Source: Pseudoalteromonas sp. SMS1 (GTDB lineage: Bacteria; Pseudomonadota; Gammaproteobacteria; Enterobacterales; Alteromonadaceae). From it: a stretch of 64,000 nt of DNA. The stretch covers positions 124,001 to 188,000 of the forward strand of contig NZ_JAKGBI010000002.1 in NCBI RefSeq assembly GCF_021530565.1. Direction: 5' to 3'. Position 1 is the stretch's first letter. Every line of letters begins with the position of its first letter. Shown here piece after piece: positions 34,049 through 45,179 of this stretch. Made by a program: the position numbers and the translations under genes. The notes under the pieces were generated by a model, which was not told the DNA's origin, ran no database searches, and saw only the letters and a program-made list of their open reading frames with translations.

Positions 34049-36625
34049 CTAAAGTGCTTCAAAATAAATTGCATCGTCTTTGACCGAAACGGTGATTTTA
34101 TCAGCGCCGACAAAATCACCTTGCAATAGATTTTGCGCCAATGGATTTTCAATATACTGTTGGATTGCCCGCTTCAATGGCCTTGCACCAAATACGGGGT
34201 CAAACCCGCTTTGCGCTATTTTGTCCAATGCCTCGTTACTCACCTCAAAGCTAAAGCCATTGTCTCTCAAACGAGATGCCAGTTTATCCAACTGAATACT
34301 CGCAATTTGCTTGATATGCTCGGTCACTAACGGATGAAATACCACTGTTTCATCTATGCGATTGATAAACTCTGGCCTAAATTGGGTTGTGAGCACTTCC
34401 ATCAGCTTGGCTTTTAAAGCCACATAATCATTATTGCCAGCTTGCTCCTGAATGACGTCTGAGCCCAGATTTGACGTCATGATGATCACGGTATTCTTGA
34501 AGTCCACGGTGCGCCCTTGGCCATCCGTTAACCTGCCATCATCCAGTACTTGTAATAGGATGTTAAACACATCAGGGTGCGCTTTTTCAACTTCATCCAG
34601 TAACACCACGGAGTAAGGTCTGCGTCTAACAGCCTCCGTTAAATAGCCACCTTCTTCATATCCGACATAGCCAGGGGGGGCGCCCACCAGTCGAGCAACA
34701 GAGTGCTTTTCCATAAATTCTGACATGTCAATACGCACCATCGCATCTTCCGTGTCAAACATAAAGCTTGCCAGCGCTTTTGTCAGTTCGGTTTTACCCA
34801 CCCCAGTTGGACCTAAAAACAAAAACGAGCCAATGGGACGATTTGGATCCGCCAATCCAGCCCTAGAGCGACGTATTGCATTTGCCACGGCATTGACTGC
34901 CTCATCTTGTCCAATGACTTTATGATGCAACTCTCCTTCCATATTCAGCAATTTTTCTCGCTCGCCCTGTAACATCTTAGTCACCGGGATCCCCGTCCAG
35001 CGCGATAAAATCTCTGCAATTTCATCCTCAGACACTTGATTTTTTAGTAAGCTCATTTCTTGCATTTCAGCTTGTGATGCAAGATCAAGTTTTCTCTCTA
35101 ACGCCGGAATACGACCGTATTGCAATTCTGACATGCGTTGTAAATCACTCGCCCGTCTTGCCACCTCAAGGTCTAAGCGCGCTTGTTCCAACTCAGCTTT
35201 GATGACTTGAGTACCTTGCAATGAGGCTTTTTCAGCGTTCCAAACCTCGTCCAGCTCTTTGTATTCACCTTCAAGCTGAACAATCAACGATTGCATTTCT
35301 TTACGGCGTTGTTGGCTCGCATCATCCTTCTCTTTTGCTAAAGCATTGTCTTCTAGTTTTAACTGAATGATCCGCCGTTCTAATTTATCTAGCTGCTCAG
35401 GTTTAGAATCTATTTGTAGGCGGATTGAAGAGCCAGCTTCATCAATTAGGTCGATTGCCTTGTCTGGCAATTGCCTATCGCTGATATAACGATGAGACAA
35501 ATTAGCGGCTGCGACAATAGCTGGATCCGTAATATCTACAGAATGGTGTAATTCGTAACGCTCTTTGAGTCCACGTAGTATCGCTATCGTGTCTTCAACA
35601 GTTGGCTCAGACACAAACACCTTTTGAAAACGTCTTTCAAGTGCAGCATCTTTTTCGATGTACTGACGGTATTCATCGAGGGTCGTGGCGCCAACACAAT
35701 GTAATTCGCCCCGTGCAAGCGCAGGCTTCAACATGTTGCCCGCGTCCATTGCACCATCCGTTTTACCCGCCCCTACCATCGTGTGAATTTCATCAATAAA
35801 TAAAATGACGCTGCCTTCTTCTTTGGCCAGTTCATTCAGTACAGACTTAAGCCGCTCTTCGAATTCACCGCGATACTTGGCCCCAGCAACCAATGCACCT
35901 AAATCCAGAGACAATACACGTTTATGCTTTAATCCTTCAGGGACTTCTCCATTGATAATACGCTGTGCCAGTCCTTCTACAATGGCTGTTTTACCCACAC
36001 CCGGCTCGCCAATTAATACTGGATTGTTTTTTGTTCTTCTTTGTAAGACTTGTATCGTGCGTCGGATCTCATCGTCTCGCCCTATGACCGGGTCCAACTT
36101 TCCCTGCTCTGCACGCTCTGTAAGATCAATGGTATATTTTTCGAGGGCTTGGCGCGTTTCTTCCGCATTGGGATCATCCACTTTCTGGCCACCACGAATC
36201 GCCTTAATGGCTTTTTCAATTTTATCCTGTGTGATATTCAACGCGCGAAATATATCACCTAACTCCCCTTTATCTTCACATGAAGCAAACACAAATAGTT
36301 CACTGGAGATATATTTATCTTTGCGCTTTTGTGCATATTTATCACACAAGTTAATGAGTGAGATCAGATTATTAGATAGCTGAACATCACCGCCCACACC
36401 TTCAACTTTAAACAGCCTCTCAATGGCTTGCGACAGTTTGGTGTTTAACTCATCAGCACTGACTCCTGCTTGGGCAAAAAGCGCCCTCACGCTCGAACCA
36501 GTTTGTTGCAGTAAGGCATACATTAAATGTACAGGTTCGATAAACTGATGGTCTCTTCCCAGAGCCAAAGATTGCGCATCTGATAATGCACTTTGAAATT
36601 TGCTGGTAAATCTGTCTAACCGCAT
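34049..36625 (-). CDS. clpB: ATP-dependent disaggregase ClpB
   Basis: 858-aa Hsp100 chaperone that dissolves aggregates with DnaK. N domain about 1-145; AAA1 with Walker [10 protein letters not shown] near 205 and Walker B LFIDEIH; the ClpB-specific coiled-coil middle domain about 405-525; AAA2 with GPTGVGKTE near 605, [14 protein letters not shown] and [11 protein letters not shown]. Preceded by a sigma-32 promoter at 36662-36690. In E. coli the same order rluD-pgeF-clpB occurs. Confidence 0.98.
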   Translation of the reverse strand: MRLDRFTSKFQSALSDAQSLALGRDHQFIEPVHLMYALLQQTGSSVRALFAQAGVSADELNTKLSQAIERLFKVEGVGGDVQLSNNLISLINLCDKYAQKRKDKYISSELFVFASCEDKGELGDIFRALNITQDKIEKAIKAIRGGQKVDDPNAEETRQALEKYTIDLTERAEQGKLDPVIGRDDEIRRTIQVLQRRTKNNPVLIGEPGVGKTAIVEGLAQRIINGEVPEGLKHKRVLSLDLGALVAGAKYRGEFEERLKSVLNELAKEEGSVILFIDEIHTMVGAGKTDGAMDAGNMLKPALARGELHCVGATTLDEYRQYIEKDAALERRFQKVFVSEPTVEDTIAILRGLKERYELHHSVDITDPAIVAAANLSHRYISDRQLPDKAIDLIDEAGSSIRLQIDSKPEQLDKLERRIIQLKLEDNALAKEKDDASQQRRKEMQSLIVQLEGEYKELDEVWNAEKASLQGTQVIKAELEQARLDLEVARRASDLQRMSELQYGRIPALERKLDLASQAEMQEMSLLKNQVSEDEIAEILSRWTGIPVTKMLQGEREKLLNMEGELHHKVIGQDEAVNAVANAIRRSRAGLADPNRPIGSFLFLGPTGVGKTELTKALASFMFDTEDAMVRIDMSEFMEKHSVARLVGAPPGYVGYEEGGYLTEAVRRRPYSVVLLDEVEKAHPDVFNILLQVLDDGRLTDGQGRTVDFKNTVIIMTSNLGSDVIQEQAGNNDYVALKAKLMEVLTTQFRPEFINRIDETVVFHPLVTEHIKQIASIQLDKLASRLRDNGFSFEVSNEALDKIAQSGFDPVFGARPLKRAIQQYIENPLAQNLLQGDFVGADKITVSVKDDAIYFEAL

Positions 36626-36661
36626 GTGTTTTCACACCTAAGTAATCTAAACTACTTATTA

Positions 36662-36690
36662 AAATGGGTCCTCACAGAGGCAGGATCAAG
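36662..36690 (-). promoter_or_regulatory. heat-shock (sigma-32) promoter of clpB
   Basis: On the minus strand CTTGATC, 15-base spacer, CCCATTT, against consensus CTTGAAA-N13-15-CCCATNT. It sits in the 78-base gap between pgeF and clpB with a start near 36655. Confidence 0.75.
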
Positions 36691-36703
36691 TAGTAGATTT
36701 AAT

Positions 36704-37444
36704 TTATTTGCGCCAGATCACAGTGGCCATTCGTCCACATTGCCCATCACGACGATAAGAGAAAAACCGTTCATGCTGCGTGACCGTACAGACATTGTCA
36801 CTGTATATTTCCGTCACACCCAGCAAATTTAATTGCAACTTTGCGAGTAAAAAGATGTTAGCCAAAAACTTATCTTTTGATGTCGAGACAAATGCTTGAG
36901 AAAACGCCGGATTCTGCGTAACAAATGCGGTGTATACCTGCACGCCGACTTCAAATTCTTTTGGCCCAATTGCAGGCCCAAACCAAGCCACAATATCCGA
37001 TGGCGTGGTTTTAAAGTGCTTAAGAGTGTTAGCAACAATTCCAGCCGCCAAAGGACGCCAACCGCCATGCAATGCTGCGACTTCATCAGCGTGTTTACTC
37101 GCCAATAAAATCGGCAAGCAGTCTGCCGTCATTATAGCCAGTGGCTTGCACCTTAAGTCGGTATAAAGAGCATCTGCGCGAACGACCTCTGACATGTCAG
37201 TATGTTGATTGACCACAAGCACATCGCTCCCATGTACTTGCTCCAACCAAACTGGCTCATCTGGTAAGTAGCTGTTTAACATCATGCGATTTTTGGTAAC
37301 CGCTTCTGAGTTATCACCGACGTGATAAGCGAGATTAAAAGCGTCAAAAGGCGCTTTTGAGTGTCCACCCAAGCGGGTGCTGCTAACAGCACCGATTTGG
37401 CTTTGTATGGGCCAGCTTGGCAGAAACAGTGAGTTAGTACTCAA
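36704..37444 (-). CDS. pgeF: PgeF/YfiH family purine nucleoside phosphorylase-like (laccase domain) protein
   Basis: 246 aa with the Cu-oxidase_4/DUF152 signatures: STRLGGHSKAPFDAFNLAYHVGD, VWLEQVHGSDV, ADALYTD, MTADCLPILL, AALHGGWRPLAAGI and WFGPAIGPKEFEVG, including His and Cys metal ligands. Members cleave purine nucleosides and, in E. coli, edit peptidoglycan precursors with a misplaced serine. Overlaps the rluD stop by 11 bases, so the two are co-transcribed. Confidence 0.92.
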   Translation of the reverse strand: MSTNSLFLPSWPIQSQIGAVSSTRLGGHSKAPFDAFNLAYHVGDNSEAVTKNRMMLNSYLPDEPVWLEQVHGSDVLVVNQHTDMSEVVRADALYTDLRCKPLAIMTADCLPILLASKHADEVAALHGGWRPLAAGIVANTLKHFKTTPSDIVAWFGPAIGPKEFEVGVQVYTAFVTQNPAFSQAFVSTSKDKFLANIFLLAKLQLNLLGVTEIYSDNVCTVTQHERFFSYRRDGQCGRMATVIWRK

Positions 37445-38411
37445 TTTGTGGATTTTCCTTGCTGTCGCTGCGCAATATATCCGTCAGAGCTTGCATGTCC
37501 TCTGGTATTGGCGCTTCCCACGTCATCATTTCACCTGTGATAGGGTGCGCAATGCTCAGTTTAATCGCATGAAGCGCTTGTCGTTTGAATCCGCGTAACG
37601 TATCTAGGAAAGTCTCAGAAGCATTCTTTGGCGGACAAGGCCTACCACCATAAAGCTGATCACCAATTAAAGGGTGCTTTAAGTAAGCCATATGAACGCG
37701 GATTTGGTGCGTACGACCGGTTTCTAGACGAAGTCTAAGACGCGTGTGCGCTCTAAACTTTTCCGCAACACGATAGTGTGTAATTGCCGGTTTGCCCATC
37801 TCATGAACGGCCATGTGCGTGCGCTTGGTAGCATGACGACCAATTGGCTTTTCAATGAGGCCACCCGCCGTCATCGTTCCGTTACAAATAGCTTCGTACT
37901 CACGGGTAAAGTTGGTTCTCGCTTGCAGGTTTTTAACCAAATGCGTTTGTGCTTGAATTGTTTTCGCTACGACCATTAGACCTGTAGTGTCTTTATCAAG
38001 ACGATGAACAATTCCTGCACGAGGTACATTGATGATGTCAGGGTGATGATACAACAGCGCGTTTAACACGGTCCCATTTGGATTACCGGCCCCTGGATGT
38101 ACAACCAGCCCCATAGGCTTGTTGATAACTAAAATATCGTCATCTTCATAAACGATATCTAAAGCAATATCTTGCGCTTCATATTCACGCTCTGCTTCAA
38201 TTTGTGTTTCGATCTCTACGAGTTCGCCACCAAATAGTTTTTCTTTGGGTGTGCTCAATGTTTGACCATTCACCGTTACTTTTTCATCCAATATCCAAGT
38301 TTTTATTCTTGAACGTGAAAAATCAGGGAACAATTGCGCTAATATTTGGTCTAGACGTTTACCGCCTAACTCGATTGGCACTTCGGCTTGTAGAGAAATT
38401 TGCTCTGACAT
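37434..38411 (-). CDS. rluD: 23S rRNA pseudouridine 1911/1915/1917 synthase
   Basis: 325 aa with an N-terminal S4 domain (GGKRLDQILAQLFPDFSRSRIKTWI) and the RluA catalytic domain: HRLDKDTTGLMVVAKT holds the catalytic aspartate near residue 140; RLRLETGRTHQIRVHM and HPLIGDQLYGG follow. Modifies helix 69 of 23S rRNA. Divergent from bamD, as in E. coli. Confidence 0.96.
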   Translation of the reverse strand: MSEQISLQAEVPIELGGKRLDQILAQLFPDFSRSRIKTWILDEKVTVNGQTLSTPKEKLFGGELVEIETQIEAEREYEAQDIALDIVYEDDDILVINKPMGLVVHPGAGNPNGTVLNALLYHHPDIINVPRAGIVHRLDKDTTGLMVVAKTIQAQTHLVKNLQARTNFTREYEAICNGTMTAGGLIEKPIGRHATKRTHMAVHEMGKPAITHYRVAEKFRAHTRLRLRLETGRTHQIRVHMAYLKHPLIGDQLYGGRPCPPKNASETFLDTLRGFKRQALHAIKLSIAHPITGEMMTWEAPIPEDMQALTDILRSDSKENPQIEY

Positions 38412-38534
38412 GTGTAACTTTACCTAAATTACCAGTGCAAGCCTCGCTCGACTGGGTTAGAATCGCATAAATGCATAGTTTACTCGGTTTTACCGACTTG
38501 GCCTAGCCGAAGACAACGAAGGTAGTAAAATAAA

Positions 38535-39293
38535 ATGATAATGAAGTTGGGAAAACGCGCTACAGCACTTTTAATAAGCGCATCTATACTAGGATTAGCC
38601 GCATGTTCTTCAGCCCCAGAACAAGAAGAAATAGAACGAGTACCAAATAAGTCGGTACAGGCACTCTATGAAGATGCTAAACAGACATTAGACTCTGGTT
38701 TATATGCAAGAGCCATTCAATTGTTGGGTGCTATTAATGCTCGCTACCCATTTGGTCCATACTCTAGACAGGTGCAAATGGACTTAGTCTATGCTTTTTA
38801 TCAAACTGGTAATACAGATCAAGCTCTAGCAACAGTAGACCGCTTTATCCGCTTAAACCCCAATCACAAGAACCTAGACTACATGTATTACATGCGCGGG
38901 TTAATCAATATAAAAGCAGATGAAAATGCCTTTCAGGAATACTTTGGTGTAGACCGTGCAGACCGAGATGTAAGTAAGTCGCGCGTTGCATTCCAAGATT
39001 TATCCACTCTGGTTAGAAATTACCCAGACAGTAACTACACGCCAGAAGCAAAGAAGCGACTTGCTTGGTTGTTAAACAAAATGGCACGCTATGAGCTAAA
39101 GATCGCAACTTACTATTTCGAGAGGGAAGCCTATTTAGCCGCTGCAAACCGTGGGAAATATGTGGTAGAGCATTATTCTCAAAGTAGCTACTTGCTTGAA
39201 GCGCTGGATATGATGGAAAAAAGTTATGACAAGCTCGGTTTAACAGAATTAAGCGAACACGTTAGAAAAACTCGTGCTGTAAATCAACGATAA
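38535..39293 (+). CDS. bamD: outer membrane assembly lipoprotein BamD
   Basis: 252-aa lipoprotein of the BAM complex that inserts outer-membrane beta-barrels. Lipobox LAAC near residues 21-24; then TPR repeats (VQALYEDAKQTLDSGLYARAIQLL, RYPFGPYSRQVQMDLVYAFYQTG, RFIRLNPNHKNLDYMYYMRGL). Two in-frame ATGs (38535, 38541) are possible. Divergent from rluD and followed by a terminator shared with glnB. Confidence 0.95.
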   Translation: MIMKLGKRATALLISASILGLAACSSAPEQEEIERVPNKSVQALYEDAKQTLDSGLYARAIQLLGAINARYPFGPYSRQVQMDLVYAFYQTGNTDQALATVDRFIRLNPNHKNLDYMYYMRGLINIKADENAFQEYFGVDRADRDVSKSRVAFQDLSTLVRNYPDSNYTPEAKKRLAWLLNKMARYELKIATYYFEREAYLAAANRGKYVVEHYSQSSYLLEALDMMEKSYDKLGLTELSEHVRKTRAVNQR

Positions 39294-39301
39294 AAAATTG
39301 C

Positions 39302-39323
39302 TCGGGCATCCTTTGATGCCCGA
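39302..39323. terminator. terminator between bamD and glnB
   Basis: TCGGGCATC / GATGCCCGA 9-bp stem with a CTTT loop. On the minus strand the stem is followed, after a short stretch, by six T, so it best serves glnB. Confidence 0.7.
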
Positions 39324-39338
39324 TGACCATTAAGGCAA

Positions 39339-39710
<372 letters not shown>

Positions 39711-39808
39711 TTAGACAATCGGGCTGAGCAAGGCAAACAAAGGTATTGAATAAAATATTGAAAAAGCGCAATATAAAGTATCTCATATAAAAGTATCAGG
39801 AGCTTAAA

Positions 39809-40351
39809 ATGCAGCAACAAAGAGGCATGAGCTTACTTGAACTGTTAATTACGATCGCTATTTTAGGCGTGCTTGCAGGCTTAACTTACTCGTTTACTCA
39901 TTCAACCTTTCAGGACAATCGTGCAGAAAGTTTCTTGTTAGAACTGAAACGCAGCGTGACTTTTGCCAGAGCCAAGGCAACAGCAAGTGATGAAATTGTT
40001 ATTTTATGCCCCGCGGTAGAAAGCTTACTCATCCAAAATAGAGACTTTTCATGTACGACAAACTGGAAAAGTAATCGTATCGTGATCTTTTTAGATCGTG
40101 ACAACAATGGCGTATACTCCCCAAGCAATGACGACCTTCTGAGGGTAATGGAAAGAGTCAGCAACAATGACTCTCTTGATTACCCAGTCGCGTCTTTGAA
40201 GTTTGATTCAAGCGGTCGTTTAGGAAACGGTCAAAATGGTAATTTTATATATTGCCCAACAGGCGCCAATGCCCAAAACCAAAGTCTGAGCATTACCCAA
40301 GCAGGCACCGCGTTGTATACGGGTAACACGACTGACGCCTGCACCTTGTAA
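39809..40351 (+). CDS. GspH/FimT-type minor pseudopilin
   Basis: 180 aa. Type IV prepilin leader MQQQRG followed by the N-methylated stretch MSLLELLITIAILGVLAGLTYS with the conserved Glu at +5; the prepilin peptidase would cut after G6. The C-terminal domain shows the GspH/FimT pattern (FARAKATASDEIVILCP ... FLDRDNNGVYSPSNDDLLRVM ... SLKFDSSGRLGNGQNGNFIYCP). Likely a minor pilin that primes pilus assembly with the pilVWXY1E products at 41-46.7 kb. Ribosome-binding site AGGAGC. Confidence 0.88.
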   Translation: MQQQRGMSLLELLITIAILGVLAGLTYSFTHSTFQDNRAESFLLELKRSVTFARAKATASDEIVILCPAVESLLIQNRDFSCTTNWKSNRIVIFLDRDNNGVYSPSNDDLLRVMERVSNNDSLDYPVASLKFDSSGRLGNGQNGNFIYCPTGANAQNQSLSITQAGTALYTGNTTDACTL

Positions 40352-40370
40352 TCACTAACGCCATAAACTT

Positions 40371-40404
40371 GGTCTCTTTGAAGAGGAATTGACACAAAGA
40401 GACC
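40371..40404 (+). terminator. hairpin after the first FimT-type gene
   Basis: GGTCTCTTTG / CAAAGAGACC perfect 10-bp stem, 14-base loop, no T-run. Possible terminator or 3'-end stabiliser. The rest of the gap to 40620 shows nothing else I can support. Confidence 0.35.
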
Positions 40405-40620
40405 CTCATCGGTAAATATTAAGTCATTCATTTATACTTCTATTAGACTCACATACAAATAACGATGCCACCTTCATTGGCGCACCCCCATTTTGGCCTC
40501 TGACAGCCGACACTAGGCTTTCCCCTCAAATCAGCCCACATTGATACCTAGTAAGTAAGGGGCTGCCGAATTGCATCCTTCCTTAGCTAGGCCACATGTT
40601 TTTCAGCAAGGAGCACGACA

Positions 40621-41145
40621 GTGACAAAGTTATCTAGGCCAGTTACGGGGTTTTCACTTTTTGAACTAATCATCGTATGTTTGATCAGCGCAATTTTACT
40701 TTCTATCAGTATTCCTTCCTTCTCTGAGTTACTCATGCTAAACAGACCACAACGAGCACTCACCTCACTTGACCGACACCTAAGTTACGCCAGATTAAAA
40801 TCAATTTATAGCGGCGAAAGAATTACGCTATGCCCTTTAGTTGAGGGGAAGTGCACAAGAGAGCTTTGGCATGGTGAATTAACCCTATTTATCGATAGGG
40901 GGAAACTAAAAGAGTTTAATGGTGCGGATACCACACTGAGAGTGATGGATCAAATCCCGGCGGTTGACGAGCTTACCTATCCTAGGCGGGCAATTACATT
41001 CAAACATACTGGTAACATATGGGGCCTAGGTAATGGTACGTTTGTTTACTGTATTGTGCACCATGACGGCACTAAATCAGGAAAAGCCCTATCACTCAGC
41101 ATAACAGGGCGGACAACCTTAAAGGATACGCATCTGTGTGATTAA
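40621..41145 (+). CDS. second GspH/FimT-type minor pseudopilin
   Basis: 174 aa starting at GTG 40621 with an AAGGAG ribosome-binding site. Prepilin leader ends in G10 followed by [21 protein letters not shown]. The C-terminal part parallels the preceding gene ([20 protein letters not shown] ... [22 protein letters not shown] ... [21 protein letters not shown]), so the two look like diverged paralogues. It converges with pilE, overlapping by four bases. Confidence 0.85.
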   Translation: MTKLSRPVTGFSLFELIIVCLISAILLSISIPSFSELLMLNRPQRALTSLDRHLSYARLKSIYSGERITLCPLVEGKCTRELWHGELTLFIDRGKLKEFNGADTTLRVMDQIPAVDELTYPRRAITFKHTGNIWGLGNGTFVYCIVHHDGTKSGKALSLSITGRTTLKDTHLCD

Positions 41146-41561
41146 CGCTCCCAACACTCATCGACACTGCCAGTACCTGTGTTGGTTTTAATCCCCAGAT
41201 TATTCAACGATAAAGTAGTGCACACGGTATCGCCCCGCACAGGGCCGCTTGCTGCTGTGGCTGTAAGCGTATACCCACCATTCGCCACCACCACAGAAAG
41301 TGTGAAATATCCATTCCCACTCGTACTCGGTACACCGATGTCTGCTAAAGCACTCGCATATTCTCGGTTATCTACGAAATACTGCTCTTGCTTATTTGCA
41401 GCATCAAGCAATAACGTCATAGCTTCAGCGCGCGCGCCTCGTTGCAAATACCCTGTATAATTTGGATATGCAAGGGTCGCCAAAATACCAAGTATTGCGA
41501 CTACAATCATCAATTCGATTAAGGTAAACCCTTTGCTTTTGTGCACTCTACTTTTCATCAT
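41142..41561 (-). CDS. pilE: type IV pilin PilE (minor pilin)
   Basis: 139 aa from ATG 41561 (or 41558). Leader [11 protein letters not shown], then [36 protein letters not shown], the classic type IVa pilin N-terminus with Glu5; a C-terminal pair of cysteines (VCTTLSLNN ... GSVDECWER) forms the D-loop disulfide. Last gene of the pilV-W-X-Y1-E operon; its start overlaps the pilY1 stop, so translation is coupled. Confidence 0.9.
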   Translation of the reverse strand: MMKSRVHKSKGFTLIELMIVVAILGILATLAYPNYTGYLQRGARAEAMTLLLDAANKQEQYFVDNREYASALADIGVPSTSGNGYFTLSVVVANGGYTLTATAASGPVRGDTVCTTLSLNNLGIKTNTGTGSVDECWER

Positions 41562-44500
41562 TATCTTCTTTCTTGTAGATAAACAATTGTCTTGTTTCAT
41601 ATGTTATCTCCAAAGAGGTAACACCCGGTACATTTGCAGAGCCATCCGCATTTTTATAAACACCCGGAGGGTCAAGCCGTTGCGGTTCAATGCCATCCGC
41701 AGGGTTCCCACCAAACATCTCATCTACCGCATCTTCTTTGATCACCGTAGGGCTGATAATTTTCGCTTTTACTGACTTTTTGTTGGTATTCGGATCAACG
41801 TAAACGTCATAATGTGTTCTGGGCGTATCAGGTAACGTTGCTGTTGTACGATACCTACGCTTTTGAAAAACTTGCATGCCGTAATGCAAATGGACGATAT
41901 ATAAGTAACCTGTCCCTTCACCTATCGCACACTGATTTTCTGATACTGTTGTCGGCGAAAACGAAGTAAAATACGCAAGTCCACCGATTGCAGTTGCAGC
42001 CGATAACGACTTTTCACCAGAACCCAATGCAATACGCCACCCTTTCGCCAACCCTAATTCAGCTTCTTTATCAGTAAAGCTGTCATAACTGCTCAGGCTT
42101 GATTTAAATGGGTCGTTCGTCACATTCAACAGCTGCCCAGCCCGAATAGGAGCAGGTTCACTCCCAGACTTAAATGATTGAGTTTTTGTTCTTTCGTCTC
42201 GAAGCATAAACAAAAAGTTTTTAACGAATGTCGAGGTTGGCTTAGCGCGATTACCACTGCCAATTAAAATCCCTTCATACGGTACATCTCTGCGTATCTT
42301 AGTCAGCTTACCGTTCACATTCTCAATCGTGACCTTACTAAAATATGTTCGTGCAATCATAGGCCGATAAAAGAAACGCCGCTTTTGATTGTCTTGTGCA
42401 CCACTGAGGTTTGCAAACATATAGTGTGTCCATGGCGCATCGTCATCATCAGGCTTGGCACTCGGGATATCTACACGCCATATTCCTCCTCCGGTATCCG
42501 CCGCATAAATTCTATCTACGTAACCATCATAATCAGAATCGAGTACGCTCACGTCTGCGGCAATACTGTGTTTGCCAGAAAACCCTGTACTCGGTGTTAA
42601 GGACCAAATTGGTGTGCCACTTTGTAAATCGACAATAAAAATACCGCGCCCTTTATTGTCTTCAGAAAAGGTTACGTTATCTTTATTCGTGTCATAACCT
42701 GCACCAAAAATCAAAACCGGTTTATCAGGCTGTGCCGTAATAAAAGAGACAATTGGCTTAGACCAAGTTTGACCAAGCTCTGCAAATGCCCCATTGCCAC
42801 CTTTTATCGGCCCTCCCCACATGAGCTTGGGTAGATCGGGTACCGTAATATCGAAGGCATAGTACTCATTGCCACCTCGGCGCATACCCGCAATCAACCA
42901 GACTTTTTCTCCATCATCAACGACACCACTGTCATTTTTATCCCAAAAATAGACTGTTATCGGCCCATCCATGCCATATAGTTTCGTATCCTGTTGGCGG
43001 TTTTTTAATGGTTTGACAATGTCGAGCAATGAGTTCGGTATAAAAGCCCAACTCTCTGATACGGTATTGCCATGGTCTTTGAACATGTGTAAAAAGCCGG
43101 CATTGGTACCCACAATAACGCGCAAATCACCATTGCCATAGTCAATGCTCACAGGTTTTGAATGCAGAGGATCACCAAAAATGTCTTTGCGCCTATCTGT
43201 ACGGCTGTTGTCTCCATCCGCATCATCGACGTCTTGTCCCCGTGACCAATTAATCAAGTTTTGTACTTCTGAGCCAGAACTTGCAAACTTAGCAGCCAAA
43301 TTGCTTAATGACCCTTGATGCGCATTTAATGCCGTGTTGTAGTCGTAGTTGTATAGCTTACCTTTGCCAAAATCAGAATATAACTTGCGGTTTGTTTGAC
43401 GATTAGAAAGCTGATAGTTGATGCCGCCTTCCAATACTACATTGCCATCCTTTCCGCCTGGTTCTGACCAATAGGTTGTCACACTTTTCCCTATTTGCCC
43501 TTTGTCATTAATCGCATTCGCAGTACTGCCCATACCATGGACAATCCCGCCAGTGACCTTCAGCTTTTTCAAATTACCGGTCCAACGGGTGTGCGTTTCT
43601 GGATAAAACATAGTGAAATACACTGAATCGCCACTGCGACTCAGATCTGAGCTACTCGTTGACACTGAGGGAGCAGAAAAGCTATCACTTTGCTCTCTGA
43701 TTTTTGAGATAGTGAGTTTTAATGCATTAGAGAGCTGAGAAGCGGTGTTTGCATGCAAATAGTCGCCCCCGCCATCTACTTTACCCGTTTGCTCTAACAG
43801 GGTTTTACCCGAATTAGACATACCGGTACCAAAGCCAATGGTATACACGCGCGCAAAATCTTGTTTATCACTTGTAGTAGGATAAAGATCAACCTGCGTA
43901 TCGTGAGAGCCCCGCATTAATTTAGCCAACGAGTTCAAATAGTTGTTTGATACTGAACTTGGGTATGAGCCAAAAGTTCTATAATACTCCTGACTGATCG
44001 CACTGTTTTTACCACTATCACTGGTTGGATCCCCGTCAGTCATCAAAATGATATTTGTTGAGGTATCACATCGCTCTGGCTCACCAACAACTGGCGCAAA
44101 AGGAGACTTGTAATAGCCGTTAGATTCTATCGACTTGTCTCGATTGTTGCCTCCATTATAACCGTAGTCTATCGCTCTGCCAGTTAGGTATAAGTATGCT
44201 TCCCAGAGCGTTTCAGATAATGGCGTATTACCACTTGCACGAAGGCTATTAATTTTGCTCACAACCACGCTGGGATCAGCACCGAGTCCATTCAAAACAT
44301 AGCCGCCTGAGCTAGAATACAGACGCATTAATCCAAAATCGAAATCTTTGTTGTCATTCACCAAAGACACCATCGCTTCTTTGGCAACTTTTAATCGACT
44401 ATCTCCACAGTTTGATGGGCGATATCGACCGTTTCTGTACTTATAACAGGTCTTATTTGTCTTCGATGTATCAAAGCAATCTACCGATCGTATTCTGAAG

Positions 44501-44688
44501 TTTCTGTACTCGTAGCAACGCTTCCCGTCATTCACATCCCAAGCCATGCTGCCTGAGGTATCGAAGATCAAGATAACACGCGACTTTTCGTTACCACCGA
44601 CATCATGCTTTACATATAGCTCGATGTCTTCAGCATGCGCGGCGGTTAAGAAAGTCAGACAAATGAAAGTAAGTAATCGTCTCAACAT
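41548..44688 (-). CDS. pilY1: type IV pilus tip adhesin/assembly protein PilY1
   Basis: 1046 aa. Signal peptide about 1-19 (AHA-ED). The N-terminal von Willebrand A-like domain has the MIDAS motif DTSGS at 43-47; two CYxYRN repeats near residues 58-95 contribute cysteines. The C-terminal half is the PilY1 beta-propeller: [19 protein letters not shown]-like [15 protein letters not shown], and a calcium-binding DSDYDGYVD loop about 715-725 followed by [14 protein letters not shown]. It joins calcium-regulated pilus extension/retraction and adhesion. Between pilX and pilE. Confidence 0.93.
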   Translation of the reverse strand: MLRRLLTFICLTFLTAAHAEDIELYVKHDVGGNEKSRVILIFDTSGSMAWDVNDGKRCYEYRNFRIRSVDCFDTSKTNKTCYKYRNGRYRPSNCGDSRLKVAKEAMVSLVNDNKDFDFGLMRLYSSSGGYVLNGLGADPSVVVSKINSLRASGNTPLSETLWEAYLYLTGRAIDYGYNGGNNRDKSIESNGYYKSPFAPVVGEPERCDTSTNIILMTDGDPTSDSGKNSAISQEYYRTFGSYPSSVSNNYLNSLAKLMRGSHDTQVDLYPTTSDKQDFARVYTIGFGTGMSNSGKTLLEQTGKVDGGGDYLHANTASQLSNALKLTISKIREQSDSFSAPSVSTSSSDLSRSGDSVYFTMFYPETHTRWTGNLKKLKVTGGIVHGMGSTANAINDKGQIGKSVTTYWSEPGGKDGNVVLEGGINYQLSNRQTNRKLYSDFGKGKLYNYDYNTALNAHQGSLSNLAAKFASSGSEVQNLINWSRGQDVDDADGDNSRTDRRKDIFGDPLHSKPVSIDYGNGDLRVIVGTNAGFLHMFKDHGNTVSESWAFIPNSLLDIVKPLKNRQQDTKLYGMDGPITVYFWDKNDSGVVDDGEKVWLIAGMRRGGNEYYAFDITVPDLPKLMWGGPIKGGNGAFAELGQTWSKPIVSFITAQPDKPVLIFGAGYDTNKDNVTFSEDNKGRGIFIVDLQSGTPIWSLTPSTGFSGKHSIAADVSVLDSDYDGYVDRIYAADTGGGIWRVDIPSAKPDDDDAPWTHYMFANLSGAQDNQKRRFFYRPMIARTYFSKVTIENVNGKLTKIRRDVPYEGILIGSGNRAKPTSTFVKNFLFMLRDERTKTQSFKSGSEPAPIRAGQLLNVTNDPFKSSLSSYDSFTDKEAELGLAKGWRIALGSGEKSLSAATAIGGLAYFTSFSPTTVSENQCAIGEGTGYLYIVHLHYGMQVFQKRRYRTTATLPDTPRTHYDVYVDPNTNKKSVKAKIISPTVIKEDAVDEMFGGNPADGIEPQRLDPPGVYKNADGSANVPGVTSLEITYETRQLFIYKKEDNDEK

Positions 44689-45179
44689 TATTGGTTCGCC
44701 TTCACATCTTGAATTTCTTGCCCTATGCCGATAATAACCGTGACTTTATGCCTACCTTGATCACCATACTCCACTGAACTTTTCAGCTCAGTCATGTTAC
44801 ATACGACACCCTCGGTGTAACTGTAAATTCGCGGACAAGGAACCTCAAGTTGCCCTCTATTTAAGTTTCTTAGCTCAAAGTCAATCTTGCTGTTTACGTC
44901 CTTTCTATCAAATTTATGAACACCGTCATCATTCTCATCAATTTGGCCATTTTTTAAATGAAACTTACTGGCACCAAAAAGTTGCTTCTGCTCTTTTACT
45001 AAGCGTTGTACTTCACCCATTAAGTAAGCTTCTGCAGTTTCTCGCTCCTGCGCTGCATTGGTTATTTTTATATCGATGGTGCTGCTGCTCATTAAGGTGA
45101 CAGCAACACTCGTTACCGCGACGATCAGTACCATAGATACAATGAGCACCATGCCCTGCTGATTGCGTTTATTTACCAT
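44688..45179 (-). CDS. pilX: type IV pilus minor pilin PilX
   Basis: 163 aa with the PilX N-terminus NKRNQQGMVLIVSMVLIVAVTSVAVTLMSSSTIDIKITNAAQERETAEAYL; as usual for PilX the prepilin site is G-MVLIV and Glu5 is absent. Starts a few bases inside the pilW end and touches the pilY1 start, so it is part of the minor-pilin operon. Confidence 0.85.
   Translation of the reverse strand: MVNKRNQQGMVLIVSMVLIVAVTSVAVTLMSSSTIDIKITNAAQERETAEAYLMGEVQRLVKEQKQLFGASKFHLKNGQIDENDDGVHKFDRKDVNSKIDFELRNLNRGQLEVPCPRIYSYTEGVVCNMTELKSSVEYGDQGRHKVTVIIGIGQEIQDVKANQ

Noticed and set aside
35805..36383. 192-aa ORF on + inside clpB
   Set aside because: Lies fully antisense to the well-conserved clpB; serine-rich shadow translation with no domain and no ribosome-binding site.
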